64,000 nucleotides of DNA from Pyropia yezoensis (GCA_009829735.1 CM020618.1:18213346-18277345), one strand, 5' to 3'. Counted from the first letter of the stretch, positions 1 to 12,369 are shown. Program-made: numbers and translations. Notes: a model not told the origin generated them from the letters alone.

Positions 1-824
1 CGAAAGATTGGGTACTCGTCGACAGATGACGAGCTCGAATGGGGCAATGCCCGTTGAGCGATGAGGTTGGCTACTATAAGCCAGAATGAGGATCGGCAGG
101 AGCTCGTCCCAACGTGTGGGGTCTTCAGCCACATAGTGGCGTAGTTGAGTAGCAATGGTACGATCGTACCTCTCACCCTGACCGTTGGATTGTAGATGGT
201 ATGCCGTAGCACGGATCGTCTCGATCTCAAGTACCTTCATGACAGCGATGAAGAAGCTCGACATGAACTGAGGCCCCTGGTCCGACAGGATTTTGTCAGG
301 CGGTCCGTAACAGGTAACCCATTGGTCGATGACGGCTGAGGGCACTGAAATGGCCGTGATGGTCTTGAGTGCAGTGCATTTGGTCAGCTTCGCGAACCTG
401 TCGGTAATGACGAGTATGAAGCGGTTCCCCCTTTTGTGGGCGGCAATGGCCATAGAATATCAATCGATATGTCCATCGACGGTTCCGTTGCGGTCAAGAG
501 AGTCAGCGGTGTGGTGTGTCGCCGGAGTGGGAGGTGGCTCTGCGCATAAGACGTGCATTTGGTAATTGTACCGTGGATGTCCGTAATTTTGGACGGCCAA
601 TAAAACTTGGTTCTCATCGTGTAATACATCTTGATCATGCCCGGGTGGGCAGACACCGTCGAGTGGTTTTGGAGAGCCAAGATCTTGTCTTGTTGATTCT
701 TTGGATTGACCAACTGATGGCCGGATTGGGTTCGGCGGTCGAGGGCGGGGTTGTCGTCCAGGAAGAACGACTTGGCCGTCCCCTTAGCAATGCTTTCCAT
801 TGTGGATTTACAGAAGTCATCGGA
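1..824 (-). pseudogene. retrotransposon integrase fragment (zinc head plus DDE core)
   Basis: Downstream of the TAG at 825-827 the frame continues into an H2C2-type integrase head. Both His residues are present (HSTVSAH), but the CxxC pair reads CTSY, so the second Cys is lost. The core follows with an IDILWPLP segment carrying the first catalytic Asp. A one-base deletion in a short G run near 427-431 (minus strand) then shifts the frame. In the shifted frame the core resumes (ITDRFAKL), with SDQGPQF holding the second Asp and SNGQGERYDR holding the Glu, and it is open to the window edge. The DDE triad is thus recognisable while the gene is broken. Confidence 0.85.
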
Positions 825-1711
825 CTACTGTTCCTCAATAATGTCTTGGAAGTCAATAGGGCTGGGGTCAGCTGTTCCAGTGTACCGTTTGGTAATGACC
901 CTTTGTGCCGTTTCGGCAATGGCTAGACATGGTATGTCATCGTTGATGACGTCTGAAAATGCGTTGTTGTCCGCACGTGACAGGAAGTCTGGAAGGTGGT
1001 GACTGGCACCCGGCTTATACTTCAGTTCAAAGTCGAACTTGGCCAGTCGCATACGCCAACGCATGAGGCGGCCACTGGAGTCCGCGGTGCTGAAAATCCA
1101 GCTAAGGCTTTGAAGATCCGATCGGATACTGAAGTGTTGTCCTTCCAGGAAGTGTCTCAACTTGAGCACCGCCCGCACGATGCTAAGACATTCTCTTTCC
1201 GTAGTGGAGTAGTTGAGCTCGGCTAGGTCCAGAGCCCGGCTCCAATAACCAAGTGGTTCAGGCTTACCTTGGTCGTCGTTTAGGAAGAGAGTGCACCCAA
1301 TTTGGTTCGCAATTGCGTAAACGTCGAGTGTTAACTCGCGGCCGGCTTTAGGCAAAGCGAGGATAGGTGGGTGGACGAGCGCGTCGCGCAGGTCCTTAAA
1401 TGCCGCTTGCGCTTCCTCCGTTGGGGAGGGAAGGTCGGGTGGGACTTCCTTCTTGGTCATCGCGTTGAGCGGTCGCGCTCTTTTAGTGAAGTCGATGACA
1501 AATCGTCGATAGACGTTGCAAATTCCCAAGAAGCTTTTCACTTGCGTCATTGTCTTAGGGAATGTGGCATTGCTTAGTGCTTCGGGGTTCTTGTTGAGAA
1601 CGTGTGATTTACCAGGGATATTGGTGTGTCCGAGGTATGCCACCTGGCTTGTGAACCACGTGCATTTCTCAAGATTGAGAGTGACGCCAGCATCTCTTAG
1701 GCGAGTGAGTA
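825..1711 (-). pseudogene. retrotransposon reverse transcriptase end plus RNase H
   Basis: The first part is the RT C-terminus, with the typical leucine-rich segment followed by NLEKCTWF and VAYLGH. It leads through a connection region (FLGICNVYRRFV) into an RNase H domain. The RNase H acidic residues are all visible: D in LDVYA, E in TERECLSIV, D in RSDLQSL and D in HLPDFLSR. The frame is open from about 1711 to the TAG at 825-827. That stop lies between RNase H and integrase in the same frame, so it interrupts what should be one polyprotein. The RT catalytic YxDD region should lie further 5' and is absent because the copy is truncated at 1711. Confidence 0.88.
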
Positions 1712-1829
1712 TTGTGCGTCCCGTGAAAAGTGGACGTGCACAGGTCGTACAGTTTGGGTTTGATTGGTCCAGTGGCCGATATTTGACATGATCACGACAC
1801 GTGCACGTCCGCTTTTACGGGACGCACTA
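1712..1829. mobile_element. 118-bp hairpin element with pogo/Tc1-mariner-like terminal inverted repeats
   Basis: The first 30 bases (1712-1741, starting TTGTGCGTCCCGTGAAAAG) are nearly the reverse complement of the last 29 (1801-1829), with a unique core of about 60 bases. TA dinucleotides lie at 1710-1711 and at 1830-1831, compatible with a TA target duplication. The end sequence (GTGCGTCCCGT...GCGGACGTGCAC) resembles ends of Tc1/mariner-pogo elements. It has no coding capacity, so it would be a MITE. It abuts the truncated end of the gypsy RT. Identification of the superfamily is inference from the ends alone. Confidence 0.7.
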
Positions 1830-2652
1830 TAGAAAGTCGAACGATGTGAAGCCACCACATGTGAGGAACCACCCAGACTTGGGCAGCCCTCAACGTACCC
1901 GTACTGTCTAAGTCTACACATTGTCCTCTGCGTTGAAGAACTGCGGTGTAGAAAACGTGCTAAATAGTGGAAAAGGTCGTAGAAGGGTCGAGTCGCTGGC
2001 CACGCCAGCGGTGGGGGCGGCGATACGCGAGAGTTCGAGACGGCAACGGGGCAGCAAGTTTTCTTCATCGAATACACATTACAAAAAATAACTGAAGTTT
2101 TGTTGAATCTTTAATGCATACCTCATTTAACGACGGCCCTTTACTGTGCACTTATCTGACCTCGAGTGCCCGTCGGACCTCGAGTTCCCGCTGAGGATGA
2201 TCCACAACCGATCAGCGTCCCACCCAATCGGAGTTTTTCAACCCGGATATCCGGGTTATCCCGTGGAAAAACCCGGATGTACGCGTTCCTCCATGGAGAG
2301 TCCCGGATATACGGATTCTCAGGTGCAGGAACGGGGTCAGCTCATCGAGCTTTCACGTCTGGTCACGAGAGTGGCTCGCACGCATCTCTTAGCGCTGTCT
2401 CGATCGCGTCACACTTCGTTGCCGCCGCTGCCACGCGCGCCTCGGGCCAAGAGATGGCGTCTTCGCCACAGCGTGAGTAGCGATTGCGACCCCGTCTGGC
2501 CGTCGACAACTTTCTCCGATTATGGCTTGAAAAATCATATCGAAAGTTTTCGACGAGTCCCACAGGGGTTCTCCGTCCAGTACAAAAAACCCCGGCACCC
2601 GGGTTATATGCGTTGTAGGGCTTCCACCCTCCTCCCCTCCCCATGAGCGCCG
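1830..2652. other. intergenic, no gene seen; contains CCCGGAT/ATCCGGG motif cluster
   Basis: No open frame here has recognisable protein character. Between about 2235 and 2320 the motif CCCGGAT recurs in both orientations, and the 18-base perfect palindrome AACCCGGATATCCGGGTT lies at 2240-2257. A related ACCCGGGTTAT occurs near 2600. This may be a remnant of a hairpin-rich repeat. Confidence 0.5.
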
Positions 2653-3852
2653 TCACACCTCAGACAACCACGGCCCGCGTGGGCGCTCGAACGCTGAGTT
2701 GGCCAACGTGAGTGGGTAGCCGCCCACCCGCGGCGCCGCCTGCCTGAGCCGCTCCAGCACAGCCTCCTTATCGACGTCCCCAGCATCGGGGTCCTCGGCG
2801 AGCACCAGGGCGGCGAGCCCAGCGACGTGCGGTGCCGCCATTGAAATTCCAGACAAAGGCCTGAGCCCCGCTGTGGCTTTTGAGTCCACCGACAGGACGA
2901 CACCTCCACGCACTCGCGGCACACTACTAAAATACGCGAGCTGAGCCTTCTGCGTCACGGCGGCGACAGGGATGACACCCTCCGCCTGGGCGGGGTGGTA
3001 GAGGCACGCGTCGACCGTCTGATAGCCAGCGACGGTTCCAAGGATGACGTGCACCTCCGCCGAACGGTTCGCTGCCTCTGTCACGACGGCGCTTTCCTCG
3101 CCGCCGCCCCCGAGGGACATGTTGAAGATGATCATAGTCATGGGGTCCCACTTCTTGGCGGCCGCCACATAATGGTTGGCCGACCACGTCTGCAAACCGG
3201 ACTAACGCATTACAGCTTCCCACACCGATGCCGACAAGAGTTGCCGCCGGCACCACACCCGCTGTGACCCCCGCCACCGCTTCTGCCACATACCTGCCAT
3301 GCCCGTTTGGGTCGCTGCCATCTGGGTAGGGCGCGCCGGGAGCCACAAGGGATGTTGCGCGGCCGCTAAATTGGGCATGCTCAACCATCAACCCAGAGTC
3401 GACGACGTAGACGGTCACGCCGGCGGCACGCCGCGGGTAGCAGCCCTGGAAGGTAATGCCGTCGAGAGGGAGGGACAGCTGGTTCATCCGGTCCAGCCCT
3501 CAAGACCTGAACGCAGCGCGCGCCTCCCCCGCGGTCTCCGCCGAGCTTGTAGCAGTAGTGGCCGGCGTCACTGGGGCAGCACCTGCACAGCCTCATCGGC
3601 CCACACTGAAAGCACGCCCGGAAGGCAGCGCGAGTCCCATCAGTCACCATTGCCCTTCATTGCGTCGGCGACGACGGCCGGCATACAATGCGCGGAAGCC
3701 AGCTTGAGGGCCGGGAAGAGGCGCACCCGGTCGCACCCAGCGGCCTCCAGCGCCGCTGCAACGTCGGCCTGGCACTGCACGTCGCAGTTCTTCTTTAACA
3801 CCAGCAACCAAACTTCCTTGGCAGCCTCGCGCAGGGCGTCACCGACATTCAC
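2653..3852 (-). pseudogene. subtilisin-like (S8, proteinase K type) serine protease, frame-broken and probably dead
   Basis: On the minus strand a propeptide-like segment (EVWLLVLKK, about 3852-3640) precedes a peptidase S8 domain. The catalytic Asp (VTVYVVDSGL), His (DPNGHGRYVA) and Ser (GISMAAPHVAGLAA) are visible. The gene is not continuous. A TGA near 3508 sits where family members have the conserved Trp before GLDR. Another frame change occurs near 3185, between ALVRFADVV and ANHYVAAAKK. The oxyanion-hole Asn is replaced (AGY where AGN is usual), and the GTSMA block reads GISMA. A spliced but divergent gene cannot be excluded: the break upstream of 3510 could be an intron, though no clear donor and acceptor pair restores all frames. 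Family members are secreted or vacuolar proteases. Confidence 0.72.
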
Positions 3853-6800
3853 GACGCCACCCTGGTCATCGACAGCGGAGGTGGTGTGGCGATGGCGGCG
3901 CCGTCAGCGGGGGATCCGACGACTGTGGCAAAGACCCCTCGCGTACACAGCACCCAAGTTGGGTCGGTGCACAAGGGCTGCCTCCCGTGTCGGGGGAACC
4001 GGAAGAAGTGCAAGTTGCACTCACGCTGTCCCTGTTGTGGGGCAATCCCCCCACCACAAAACAAGATGATGGTGTGTGGGCCAACAGCTTCTTGGTCGGG
4101 ACGGGGAAGCGAGGCCAAGCCCCGCTGTCCCTCCCCTTATCCCTCCAGGGTCCTCTCAGAATTTCGCCGCTCAGAACCTTCCACCCCAGGAGCTGCCCAC
4201 CGGGCCACACGAAAGTTCAAGACGATAAAAAGCAGAAAATCCTCCAATCCATGTTGGATTTGCTATCAAACAAAGTGTCCCTGACTTAAGAAATTCGGAA
4301 TCAAGTGCAAAGGGAGAAGCGGGTCAGACCAGCTGTCTCCCGCCCCATTGTGGCGCGCCCTGTCGCCTGTGTGGGGCCAGTTCTGCCACAACTAGGAGGA
4401 AGCCACCAGCGAGCAGGCCGCCCAACCTCGTCGTGGCGTGCGCCATGGGAGCGAGTACACGGATCAGCGGCAAGGGGGGGTAGCGTGCACAGGCAACGCA
4501 GGTGCTTCCACCGTTCTCGGAGGGTGGGGCGCGAGAGGGCGTGAATAAGATTTGCGGGGCTCTGGAGCTTATCGGGCTGGGGCGGAACGTGACAGTCTTT
4601 GTGTGGGGCGAAGAGGACACGGCTCCCCCAGATGTGCTTCTTGTGAGAGGGCCCCTCGACGGCACCTCGCTTCAGCAGGGCGCTGGCTAGGCAAGGATAC
4701 CGGCTTCGTAATGGCCCCGTGGGGGGGGGGTCAAGCCGAAAGCGGCTGTCATATCGCCGCACCAGGGAAGGGCGTTAGCGTAGCGGCCCTATGGAGCTCA
4801 ACAGCACCTGGCCGCAAGCACGACGGGTTTGCTTTTCTTGTGCCCTGTACTGTCGCCAGAAGCAAAGTGCGTGCCCCCGTCTCCCTCAGGAAGCGGCAAG
4901 GAAAGAGCTTTTTTCGGCGGTCCGTCGCGTCCTTCCTGCGAGCTGCGGAATAGACCAGCCCACGCTGCCCATGGAATGTGTTAGTTTTCCTCCCGCACAC
5001 CTCACACTCCCCTCTCGCTCTCGCTTTCCTCTCCGTCCTTCCAGCTGCAGGGGGAAAAGGAATGCGTAGGATATGCATCGTACGGACAGTACATCTGTCC
5101 CACCAAGAGTAGCTTACGTAGCCATACGCGCTGTGCCAGCTCTGAGGAGCAGCCGCGCGCGCTCGAGCGATCCTCAGCAGCAACCCTAAGCGCTGCGGGC
5201 ACGGCCAGCGTGGATTTGCTTTGGACAGGACTGAAAGATCCCGAGCACAAGCGGACAGGCGGTTGTGGACCACGCACCCGCGCACAGTTTAGACCTACCT
5301 ACCTATACTACATGGACATGTAGGCGGACGAGTATGGCTGAGTCATGGATGGAGAAAGTGATGCTATTTTGTTCGGCCTTCAATTAATTAATCGAATGAT
5401 TCATTACATTGTGTTATCTTTTATTCACATTTTGTTGCACTCTTACCAGATGGACCTATGAATAACATGTACCTCGGCGCTGACCACGCAAGATGGCGAC
5501 TTTCTCCGCATGCGGAGGGCAACCGAGCAGCTTTTCACCCTCACACATGCACGGCACCGCGAGCAACCCCGTCGCCCCCCTCCCCCTCTCCCCGCCGCCC
5601 CCCCCCCCCCCTCTTGCCAAGGACGCGTTCCCACGACAGTTGTGCCCCTTGCTCCCCCCCAACTCATTTGAACGCCCAATTGGGACGGGAGTTGCAGGTA
5701 GTTAGGCTCAATCACCGCCCTTACCTCGTATTACAAGCCCGGCTGGCACCTCCGCTCTAGAGGATGTTGGAACGGGTGATGCCGTGGAACCTGCCGCTGC
5801 CGGTGGCCTGGCTGCCGCTCATGCGCTTGCGCTCCCACTCCGTCCGGCTTTTGCCCCTCGCATGGCTGGAATCGCCCCCGCCAGCCGCCGCTGAGCTTTT
5901 CGTGGCCGCCGGCAGGACGCCGCCCAAGTCACGTGCACTGCTGCACCGGGACCGTCACACGCGCCGAGGAACTTGCGCAGCGCTGACTTCACGCCAATGG
6001 GCCTTACAATTAGTCCTGTTGTGCCCACGTGTAAGTGGCTGTACATGTATTTTGTTTAATCAAATAATAGGGCACAAAGCGACGATGAGTAACAGTGGGC
6101 AAAGGCGTCTGGCAGAGTACGTATCTTACGGCAGGCACGGGAACTCGCACGTTTGAAGCGCCTCGAACTATCATCAGAGTGTAAAGAATTCCAGAACGAA
6201 TCCACCGATACTCCCAGGAGCCAGAGACTGCTGAAAGGCGTCGTACGGCTAACAGTCGGAGCAATATACGTTGAGAGAACACAGAATGGAACTGAGAGTT
6301 TGTGTACCTTACAGTCTGTGACTCGGAAGTGTTATCTTCGGCAGGTCAACATGGCTTGGGAGACTCACGCGCTCTTTTTCTAATTGCAGGCCTGGCGTTC
6401 CTTGACTGGCGGGCCCGTCTCTGAGCCTGACTCATCTGATATGCTTTCACACGGGGGCGATTGGACGTGTTGACGGACGGTACAGCGTGGTGCGTACATA
6501 GTTGCCTGGAAAGAGATAAGAGCGACATCGACGCACCCCCCTTGTCACGTCGGGAGAGCACCATTGTCCAGTGTGCAATGAGCTTATCGGCCTGTCGCCT
6601 GTTCAAGGCGAATGCGAATATGCGCTGATGCTACTGTCTGTTTGGGTCTTCTTCGACTTAGTTGGTAACCGGTTCAGCCACGTTAGTTGCGGTACCGTTC
6701 ACTTTCGCGACGACGTTTAGCATCATACAAGCATAACTCGACAGCTCCTTGCCAGTCTTACATAGAGATGCCGAATGAAGTCACCATCCTGAGTTGTCAG

Positions 6801-9800
6801 AACTCCTAAGTCTGTTCTTCACGTGAGCCATCACCTCCGGATGCATGTGGTACACGTAAGCTCTGCAATGCAACGAGTGTGTTGTGATCCCAGGAAATTT
6901 GAAACGCCGCTGAATGCCAGTATTCCCACTATTTAGATGACTGTAGCTTTGGAGCGTCCAATCACGCCCTCTTCAATCATTGCAAGCAAAGGTAATGGAG
7001 GACCGACGTCGTTTGCTCACGGTCCAGGCTCGCGAATCAACTCAAGCTGCCCACCTGGGCAATATAGTTTTCGACACCCTACCATACCCGCCGCGGTCCA
7101 TCAAAACGGAAGTGTCGTTCAAATCTCCATATAGAGAGCTGCAGAGTAAAGCGAAGAGCCTCAGAAGAGAAAAAGAGCAATGACAAAACAAGGCCTACGT
7201 CTATGTGCATCGACTGATATAAGGTAAAAAAACACTCGGACGCGTGAAAAGAGATATTTTGACAACAACGCGCCTTGTTAGACTAAAATCGACGGAGATA
7301 CTGGGAACCAGGGGTCATCAAGCCCATTTGATTCAATCGTGTTCACGAGCACACATTGTCTATTGGCGCCCGCCAATAAACTTCAATCACCGACCATGTA
7401 AGCCACACTAACGCAAATTGCCCGAAACCGTGCAAACTTGTTGATGCCACTTCGGGGGGTTAAAATTTGTGATAGGCTGTACTCAACCAGTTGCTAAAGT
7501 ATTGCAGCAACTCACACGAATTCGATTATTCGTGACTTCTGTCGGGCGGCCCGCCTCGGTTCGCGTAATGCCGGCCCGTGGACAGGAATCACATGTGCCC
7601 TACCCGCGATACGACGTACCATACGCATGACGAACAGCGGTACGCTGGACAAAACTCTGGTTTCAACCATTTTTCGTGCGATTAAGTGTCTAGAAGACTC
7701 TGTCGAAGTCGGGGTGGAGTAGAAGGCGAGAAGCAGGACAACCGCCTTTGTGAGTACAGCTCTAAACAATAACTGCCCAATGCTTTGGCCTCTCAGAGGT
7801 CCCTGAAACACTTTTTAGGACCCTAGGTCGGCGATTTGGGCCGAATGCGCGGTGAATACGCGATCGTCGAATAGACCCAGTGCGCTAGAGCTGCGTTCCC
7901 TTTTTGCAACTCCGAAGTCGAGAATGGCTGGCGCGAAGTTTCGACTTTTACCCACTCCCGTCCGACCCTCCTGGTTGCGTCGGTAAGCTCAACCAGCGTC
8001 CCCCGAGGCACAAAGGTTGCCGAGCGAGTAGAGTGGAAGAGCCACGGGATAGAGGAGCATGCTTTATAGTACCAAGACTGTTCTGAAGACTACTCCAATA
8101 TATACACTTTGGTCCACAACGCGAAGCTCAACGTGGACTTCCACGAACTCTTTCCTTTTTTCGTGGGCAGTAGAACTGTATGAGCTCGATGGAACACAAT
8201 TCAATTGTGCTTCATAATAACATGAGAGTTCCACCACGAAGTCTTTTGCGTTCCAGTAGGATATAGTCTTTCTTTAGAATCGAATGGAACACGAGATACT
8301 TTTAAATCAAATTTCAAGGCCCAGCTTTCTTCTAAGCCACTGCTGCTCTCTGAATACTGTCCGAGTGGCCCGAGATCGAGACGTAGAGTCAATTTCTGAA
8401 GTATACGGGGCACCGCATTGGCTGGAAAGCTCTATCAGCTGCTTGACCACCCAAATATGTGGTTATAATCCGGGCCAGAAAGGGCCGCAACTGTTTCTCA
8501 CTATGTCTTCTCAAAAGCTGGAGGTTTTCTACTGTCAGGAGCCTTCTTCCAGGAGGTCTTGGTAGAACCACTTGCTTCTACGTAGATGTGAAAAACAGTT
8601 GAGGCGATTCCAGCCTGTGAAAGCGCATCGGCCTGAGAGTCGGTCTCAGCGGCGTATCTGATTGACTGAGAGCCCGTCTGAGAGAGTCAGTCTTGGTCCA
8701 TCAAGACATAATTCAGAAATCAGCAATATGACGAGTAGTACTGCTGTTCTCTCAATCCTTTTTGCTGGACTGACACTGTCAGTATCAGAACGCTTCTCAG
8801 CGAAGCATAAGCGCGCTCGGCGCAGAGGCTTCGATCGATATGCCCGCAATGGTGCAATGATTTTTGCTTTCTTCTCAGATCATCAAGAAAACACGTGGTT
8901 CTTCCACGATATCCTCGGATGATGCTGTTGAGAGTGACAAGAACTCATCGTCTGATAGGAGGCCGTAGATACTCCTGATGGCCGTTCTTACGTAATAACG
9001 GCTTGCCGCGTGAGCGAACAAAGTCCAGTTTTTCCCCATAAGGTGCCTGGATTTGTAACAAATTGACTCTGTGTCACTCTCTGGGCGGACTCCCCAACGA
9101 GGTCGACGACGATCGAATTCGGTAACTGAGGCCAAGAATCTCGGAACAACTTTTACTGTGCTTCTGTCAACCAGAAGGGAAAGTATTGTGAGTCCCACAG
9201 TGCGTCTCGGGCATTCAATAGCTCAGTTGAGAATCTTCGGCCGGCGAGTAAACGTCTCAAGACCCAACTGAACAGTCAAAGCAGTGGTTCATGTTAGTGT
9301 AAAACGTTGAAAGATACTTCGAGTGGGTCTTGCAGGTCAATGGACTCGGGCTATGGTTCATACAAGAGCCAGTCTACGTTCCAACGTGATAAACCCCACC
9401 TTGCCTATTTCTCCCGGCGTTGGCGCAGTCACTCACACTAAGCGCCCTCGATAGCCTGCGAGATCGCTCACTTTGTTCATCACGCTCTGCTGTTTCATAA
9501 GGTTCTCTACTTGCTTGCAACCATTGCGAAGCTGCACGCGGTTTGCTGTCGCACGTCTCCGCCAGCTTCAGCGCGCGTGCGCGCCTTTTGTTCATCCGGC
9601 GTCGACCATGTGAGTTCTGAGTCCTGGTCAGAGTGTGCCTGGTCTCGTGACAACACGATCAAGTGCTCTAATCGCGCTCCTCTTTTTTGCCAGGGCGCGG
9701 GGCGGAGGCGCCAAAAAAGCGCCTTGCTAGCGCCCCTGAGGCTGAACATGCGCCCTGGGAGCACCCTTGTAGCCTGCGACAAAGTTTTAAAACCACATTT

Positions 9801-10451
9801 GGAATTGTAGTCCCCATGACTAGTTTCAAAGTAGTTCTTTTCAGTCTCGTTCGGCTCTCGATTGCGATCTGATCCCCCTCTCCCTCTTTGACTGTAAGAA
9901 ACACCTTGCTTCGTCAATTCATATTGTTTATGTATATTTGATCGCGCCCAAAAAGCGTCTTGAAAGCGAGGATGAGCCGGGGCGCACCTCACCCTACTCG
10001 CGCATTAGTAGCTCCCGAATAACGTCCTCCAAGTGCGCCTTCCGCGCTTCCTCATGCCCTAAAGCTCAGAAGTGCACCACAATTGAGAACAATTGTACTA
10101 AGTACTATGGCGCTTGCGAAGGTCTTGAATCTACTTTTGTTGGACTGTACTTTCTGCTTTGATGTCTCTGGCCAATGGGATGGCGAGATGCAAGTCGCCT
10201 GCACTCCTGAGCGACGACGAGGGATCCCCCGCGCTCGGGCCATGGTGGAGGCGGTTTGTGGGTCGCTCGAATCTCGTCTGTGGCCTGTGTCCCGAACGCT
10301 CGCAGCCGGGTTTGCTGTAGTCGACCCTCCCACGGTAACCCCTTCGTTCGCGACCGCCGTCGTAGGCACATCCAACAAGCCCCTCCAGCCACCTCCACGT
10401 CCAACCCCACCGGCAAGGGCTGTTCCTGTGTTTTGTCGAGAAGTTGACGTC
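3853..10451. other. 6.6-kb gene-poor stretch, no gene supported
   Basis: About 3853-6150 is GC-rich with C-runs (around 5570-5610) and an AT-rich patch at about 5380-5440. From about 6150 to 9900 the GC content drops visibly compared with the rest of the window and all open frames are short and shifting. This looks like old, decayed transposon sequence. A weak reading of a copia-like RNase H remnant around 8290-8580 on the minus strand is discussed under rejected items. No tRNA, rRNA or conserved protein was recognised. Confidence 0.5.
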
Positions 10452-12369
10452 ATGGAAGGTCGGGGCGCTGCCTTCGTGCCCGCGGGCTCTTCCGCGTTTG
10501 GCGTGCCTGTGGCGTCTTCGGCAGCAACTGGGTACGTTTTTTTCAGCTGCGCCTTGGAAGGCTGGGGAGGAAATATGGGAGAGGCTGCTTGGCGTATGCC
10601 TATCTCCGTTTGTCTGGGCGGCGCTACCTCATGGATGATCCGGGCCCGCTGACACGGCGGTCTGGCATTGTTCGTCTCTCCCTCTTCTCGAGCCGTTTCA
10701 TGTGTCTGCGTGTTTTGTTCTGGTATGTTGCAGTCGCAAGAATGCCATGAAGGCGGCGGCGATGGCGTCGTCAGTGGCGTCCTTCTCGCCGCTCGCATCG
10801 TCAGCCCACTCGTTTGGGGTGTGCGCGACGACCGGGGTGACCCCCACCCCCATGCCCGTCATGCTGCCGTCCCTGTGCGACTTTGGACCCTTCAACGAGA
10901 CTCCTGCTGGGCGCAAGGTACGTTTGGATGCAGCGCAGCCACGATGTGAGTGGGGACCATATATTTTTGTGTTCGTGCTTGGTATTTTTCAAGGCATTTC
11001 TCATTCTGGCGAGCCGTGCGATTTAATGGGCGTTTGCTCCGTCCTGGCAGCGCGTAGACTGACAGGCTCTATTTCGTTGTTCGGTTGGGTGCTTTCCTTT
11101 TGTTGGTGCTGGACGCTCGCGATCCGTGTTGCTCTGCTTGGCACTGCAGGGGGGCAAAGTGTTGGTATGGTTCCGCTCGGACCTGCGCGTGCACGACAAC
11201 CCGGCTCTGACGCACGCACTGGAGGAGGCGGGCACGGTCGTGCCGGTCTACTGCTTTGACCCGCGCCAGTTCGGCAAGACGTCGTTCGGGTTTGAGAAGA
11301 CGGGTACGTGGTGTGGAGACGTGCTTTGCTGTGCTCTTGGGTTTCTTCGAGTATCAGCTGACCGTTGGGCGAGCATACTTTTAACGTGTGGTGAGTGGTC
11401 TGAAGATGGGCGAGTGCTGGTCCCGCGCGTCCGGCTGTGTCTGACTCTCGCCCGTCTTACGTATATTGTTCCTATGCTGTCTGCCGCGATACTATATGGC
11501 TGATGAATTTTGCAGGCCGCTACCGCGCCAAGTTCTTGATTGAGAGCGTGACGGGCCTGCGTGACTCTTTGCGGAAGCTGGGGTCGGACCTGATTGTCCG
11601 CAGCGGCAAGCCAGAGGACACTCTGCCTGAGCTTTGCCGCAAGCTTGGGGTGTCGACGGTGTTTTTCCACCAGGAGGTGACGTACGAGGAGCAGGAAGTG
11701 GAGCTCGCGCTTGCCGAGTCCCTGAAGTCGGCCGGTGTGGAGTTCAAGCCTTTCTGGGCGAACACGCTGTACCACAGCGAGGATCTGCCATTTGCGGTTA
11801 AGGACATGCCTGATGTGTACACTGCTTACCGCGAGTCTGTTGAGTCGGGTGGGGAGATTCGTTCGCCACTGCCTTCACCCAAGGAGATGCCCACGGTACC
11901 TTCGGCGGTGAGCCCGGGCACGATCCCCACTCTCAAGCAGCTGGGTCTGGCCGAGCCGGTTGGGGAGGCTGCCGCGGTCGGTGGCGTGGGCTCCTTCACG
12001 GGCGGTGAATGTGAGGCGATGCGCCGCCTGGCGTCCTACATTGCGTCCGTGGGCGAAAAGGCGGCAGCAGCGGGCGTTGCCCCTCGGGGCCGCAGCTCGT
12101 CGACGGCCGCTCACATGGGTGCCGACTTCTCATGCAAGATCTCCCCGTGGCTGGCGCTGGGCTGCGTGTCGCCCCGCCAAATCTACGCGGATCTCCGCTC
12201 GAGCGCCGCGGCGGGCGCGGCAGTGGCGAAGACCACCACCTTTTTCGAGCTGGTGTGGCGCGACTTTTTCCGGTTCATTACGCTGAAGTACGGGGCGGTC
12301 CGCCTGGCCGCCAAGACCGGCAAGGCGGCGACCATGCAGGCACGCTCGCTGGCGACTGCTGGTCGATAG
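10452..12369 (+). CDS. PHR2: PHR2-type photolyase/cryptochrome-like protein, four exons
   Basis: The exons I propose are 10452-10531, 10734-10917, 11150-11303 and 11516-12369. The three introns (202, 232 and 212 bp) all start GTACGT and end CAG, and the phases join to give 423 codons without a stop. The first about 80 residues are rich in Ala, Ser and Val, consistent with a plastid transit peptide. Then comes a photolyase N-terminal antenna domain (VLVWFRSDLRVHDNPAL, PVYCFDPRQFG, FLIESV, RSGKPED), followed by SCKISPWLALGCVSPR and FELVWRDFFRFI. It ends about 20 residues later, without the FAD-binding C-terminal block of CRY-DASH. Plant PHR2 proteins end at the same place (FFRFITKKYS), so the short form is family-like, not a truncation. 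A role in light sensing or DNA repair is known only by family resemblance. Confidence 0.88.

Larger units (their letters stand above)
1..1711 (-). mobile_element. Ty3/gypsy-type LTR retrotransposon, decayed pol fragment
   Basis: Reading the minus strand from 1711 down to 1 gives the end of a reverse transcriptase, an RNase H domain, the zinc-binding head of an integrase and the integrase core, which is the Ty3/gypsy order. The left end is cut by the window edge, so the 3' LTR is not visible. The right end stops abruptly at 1711, inside the RT, next to a hairpin element. I see no RT continuation beyond that element. Three lesions separate the parts: an in-frame TAG at 825-827, a one-base deletion near 430, and loss of one zinc-binding Cys. 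The element is therefore a dead relic, 5'-truncated and without gag or protease in view. Confidence 0.9.

Noticed and set aside
8290..8580. Possible Ty1/copia RNase H remnant on the minus strand (ETVAALSGPDY followed by IWVVKQLIELS)
   Set aside because: The resemblance is short, needs several frame changes and stops, and no RT or integrase of the same element was found nearby.
9507..9992. 161-codon minus-strand frame in the low-GC stretch
   Set aside because: It has no recognisable domain and no coding-type composition compared with the real genes of this window.
10083..10451. Upstream frame before the PHR2-like exon 1 as an extra exon
   Set aside because: The ATG at 10,452 with the GTACGT donor at 10,532 gives a complete, phase-consistent transit peptide. 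Nothing upstream is conserved.
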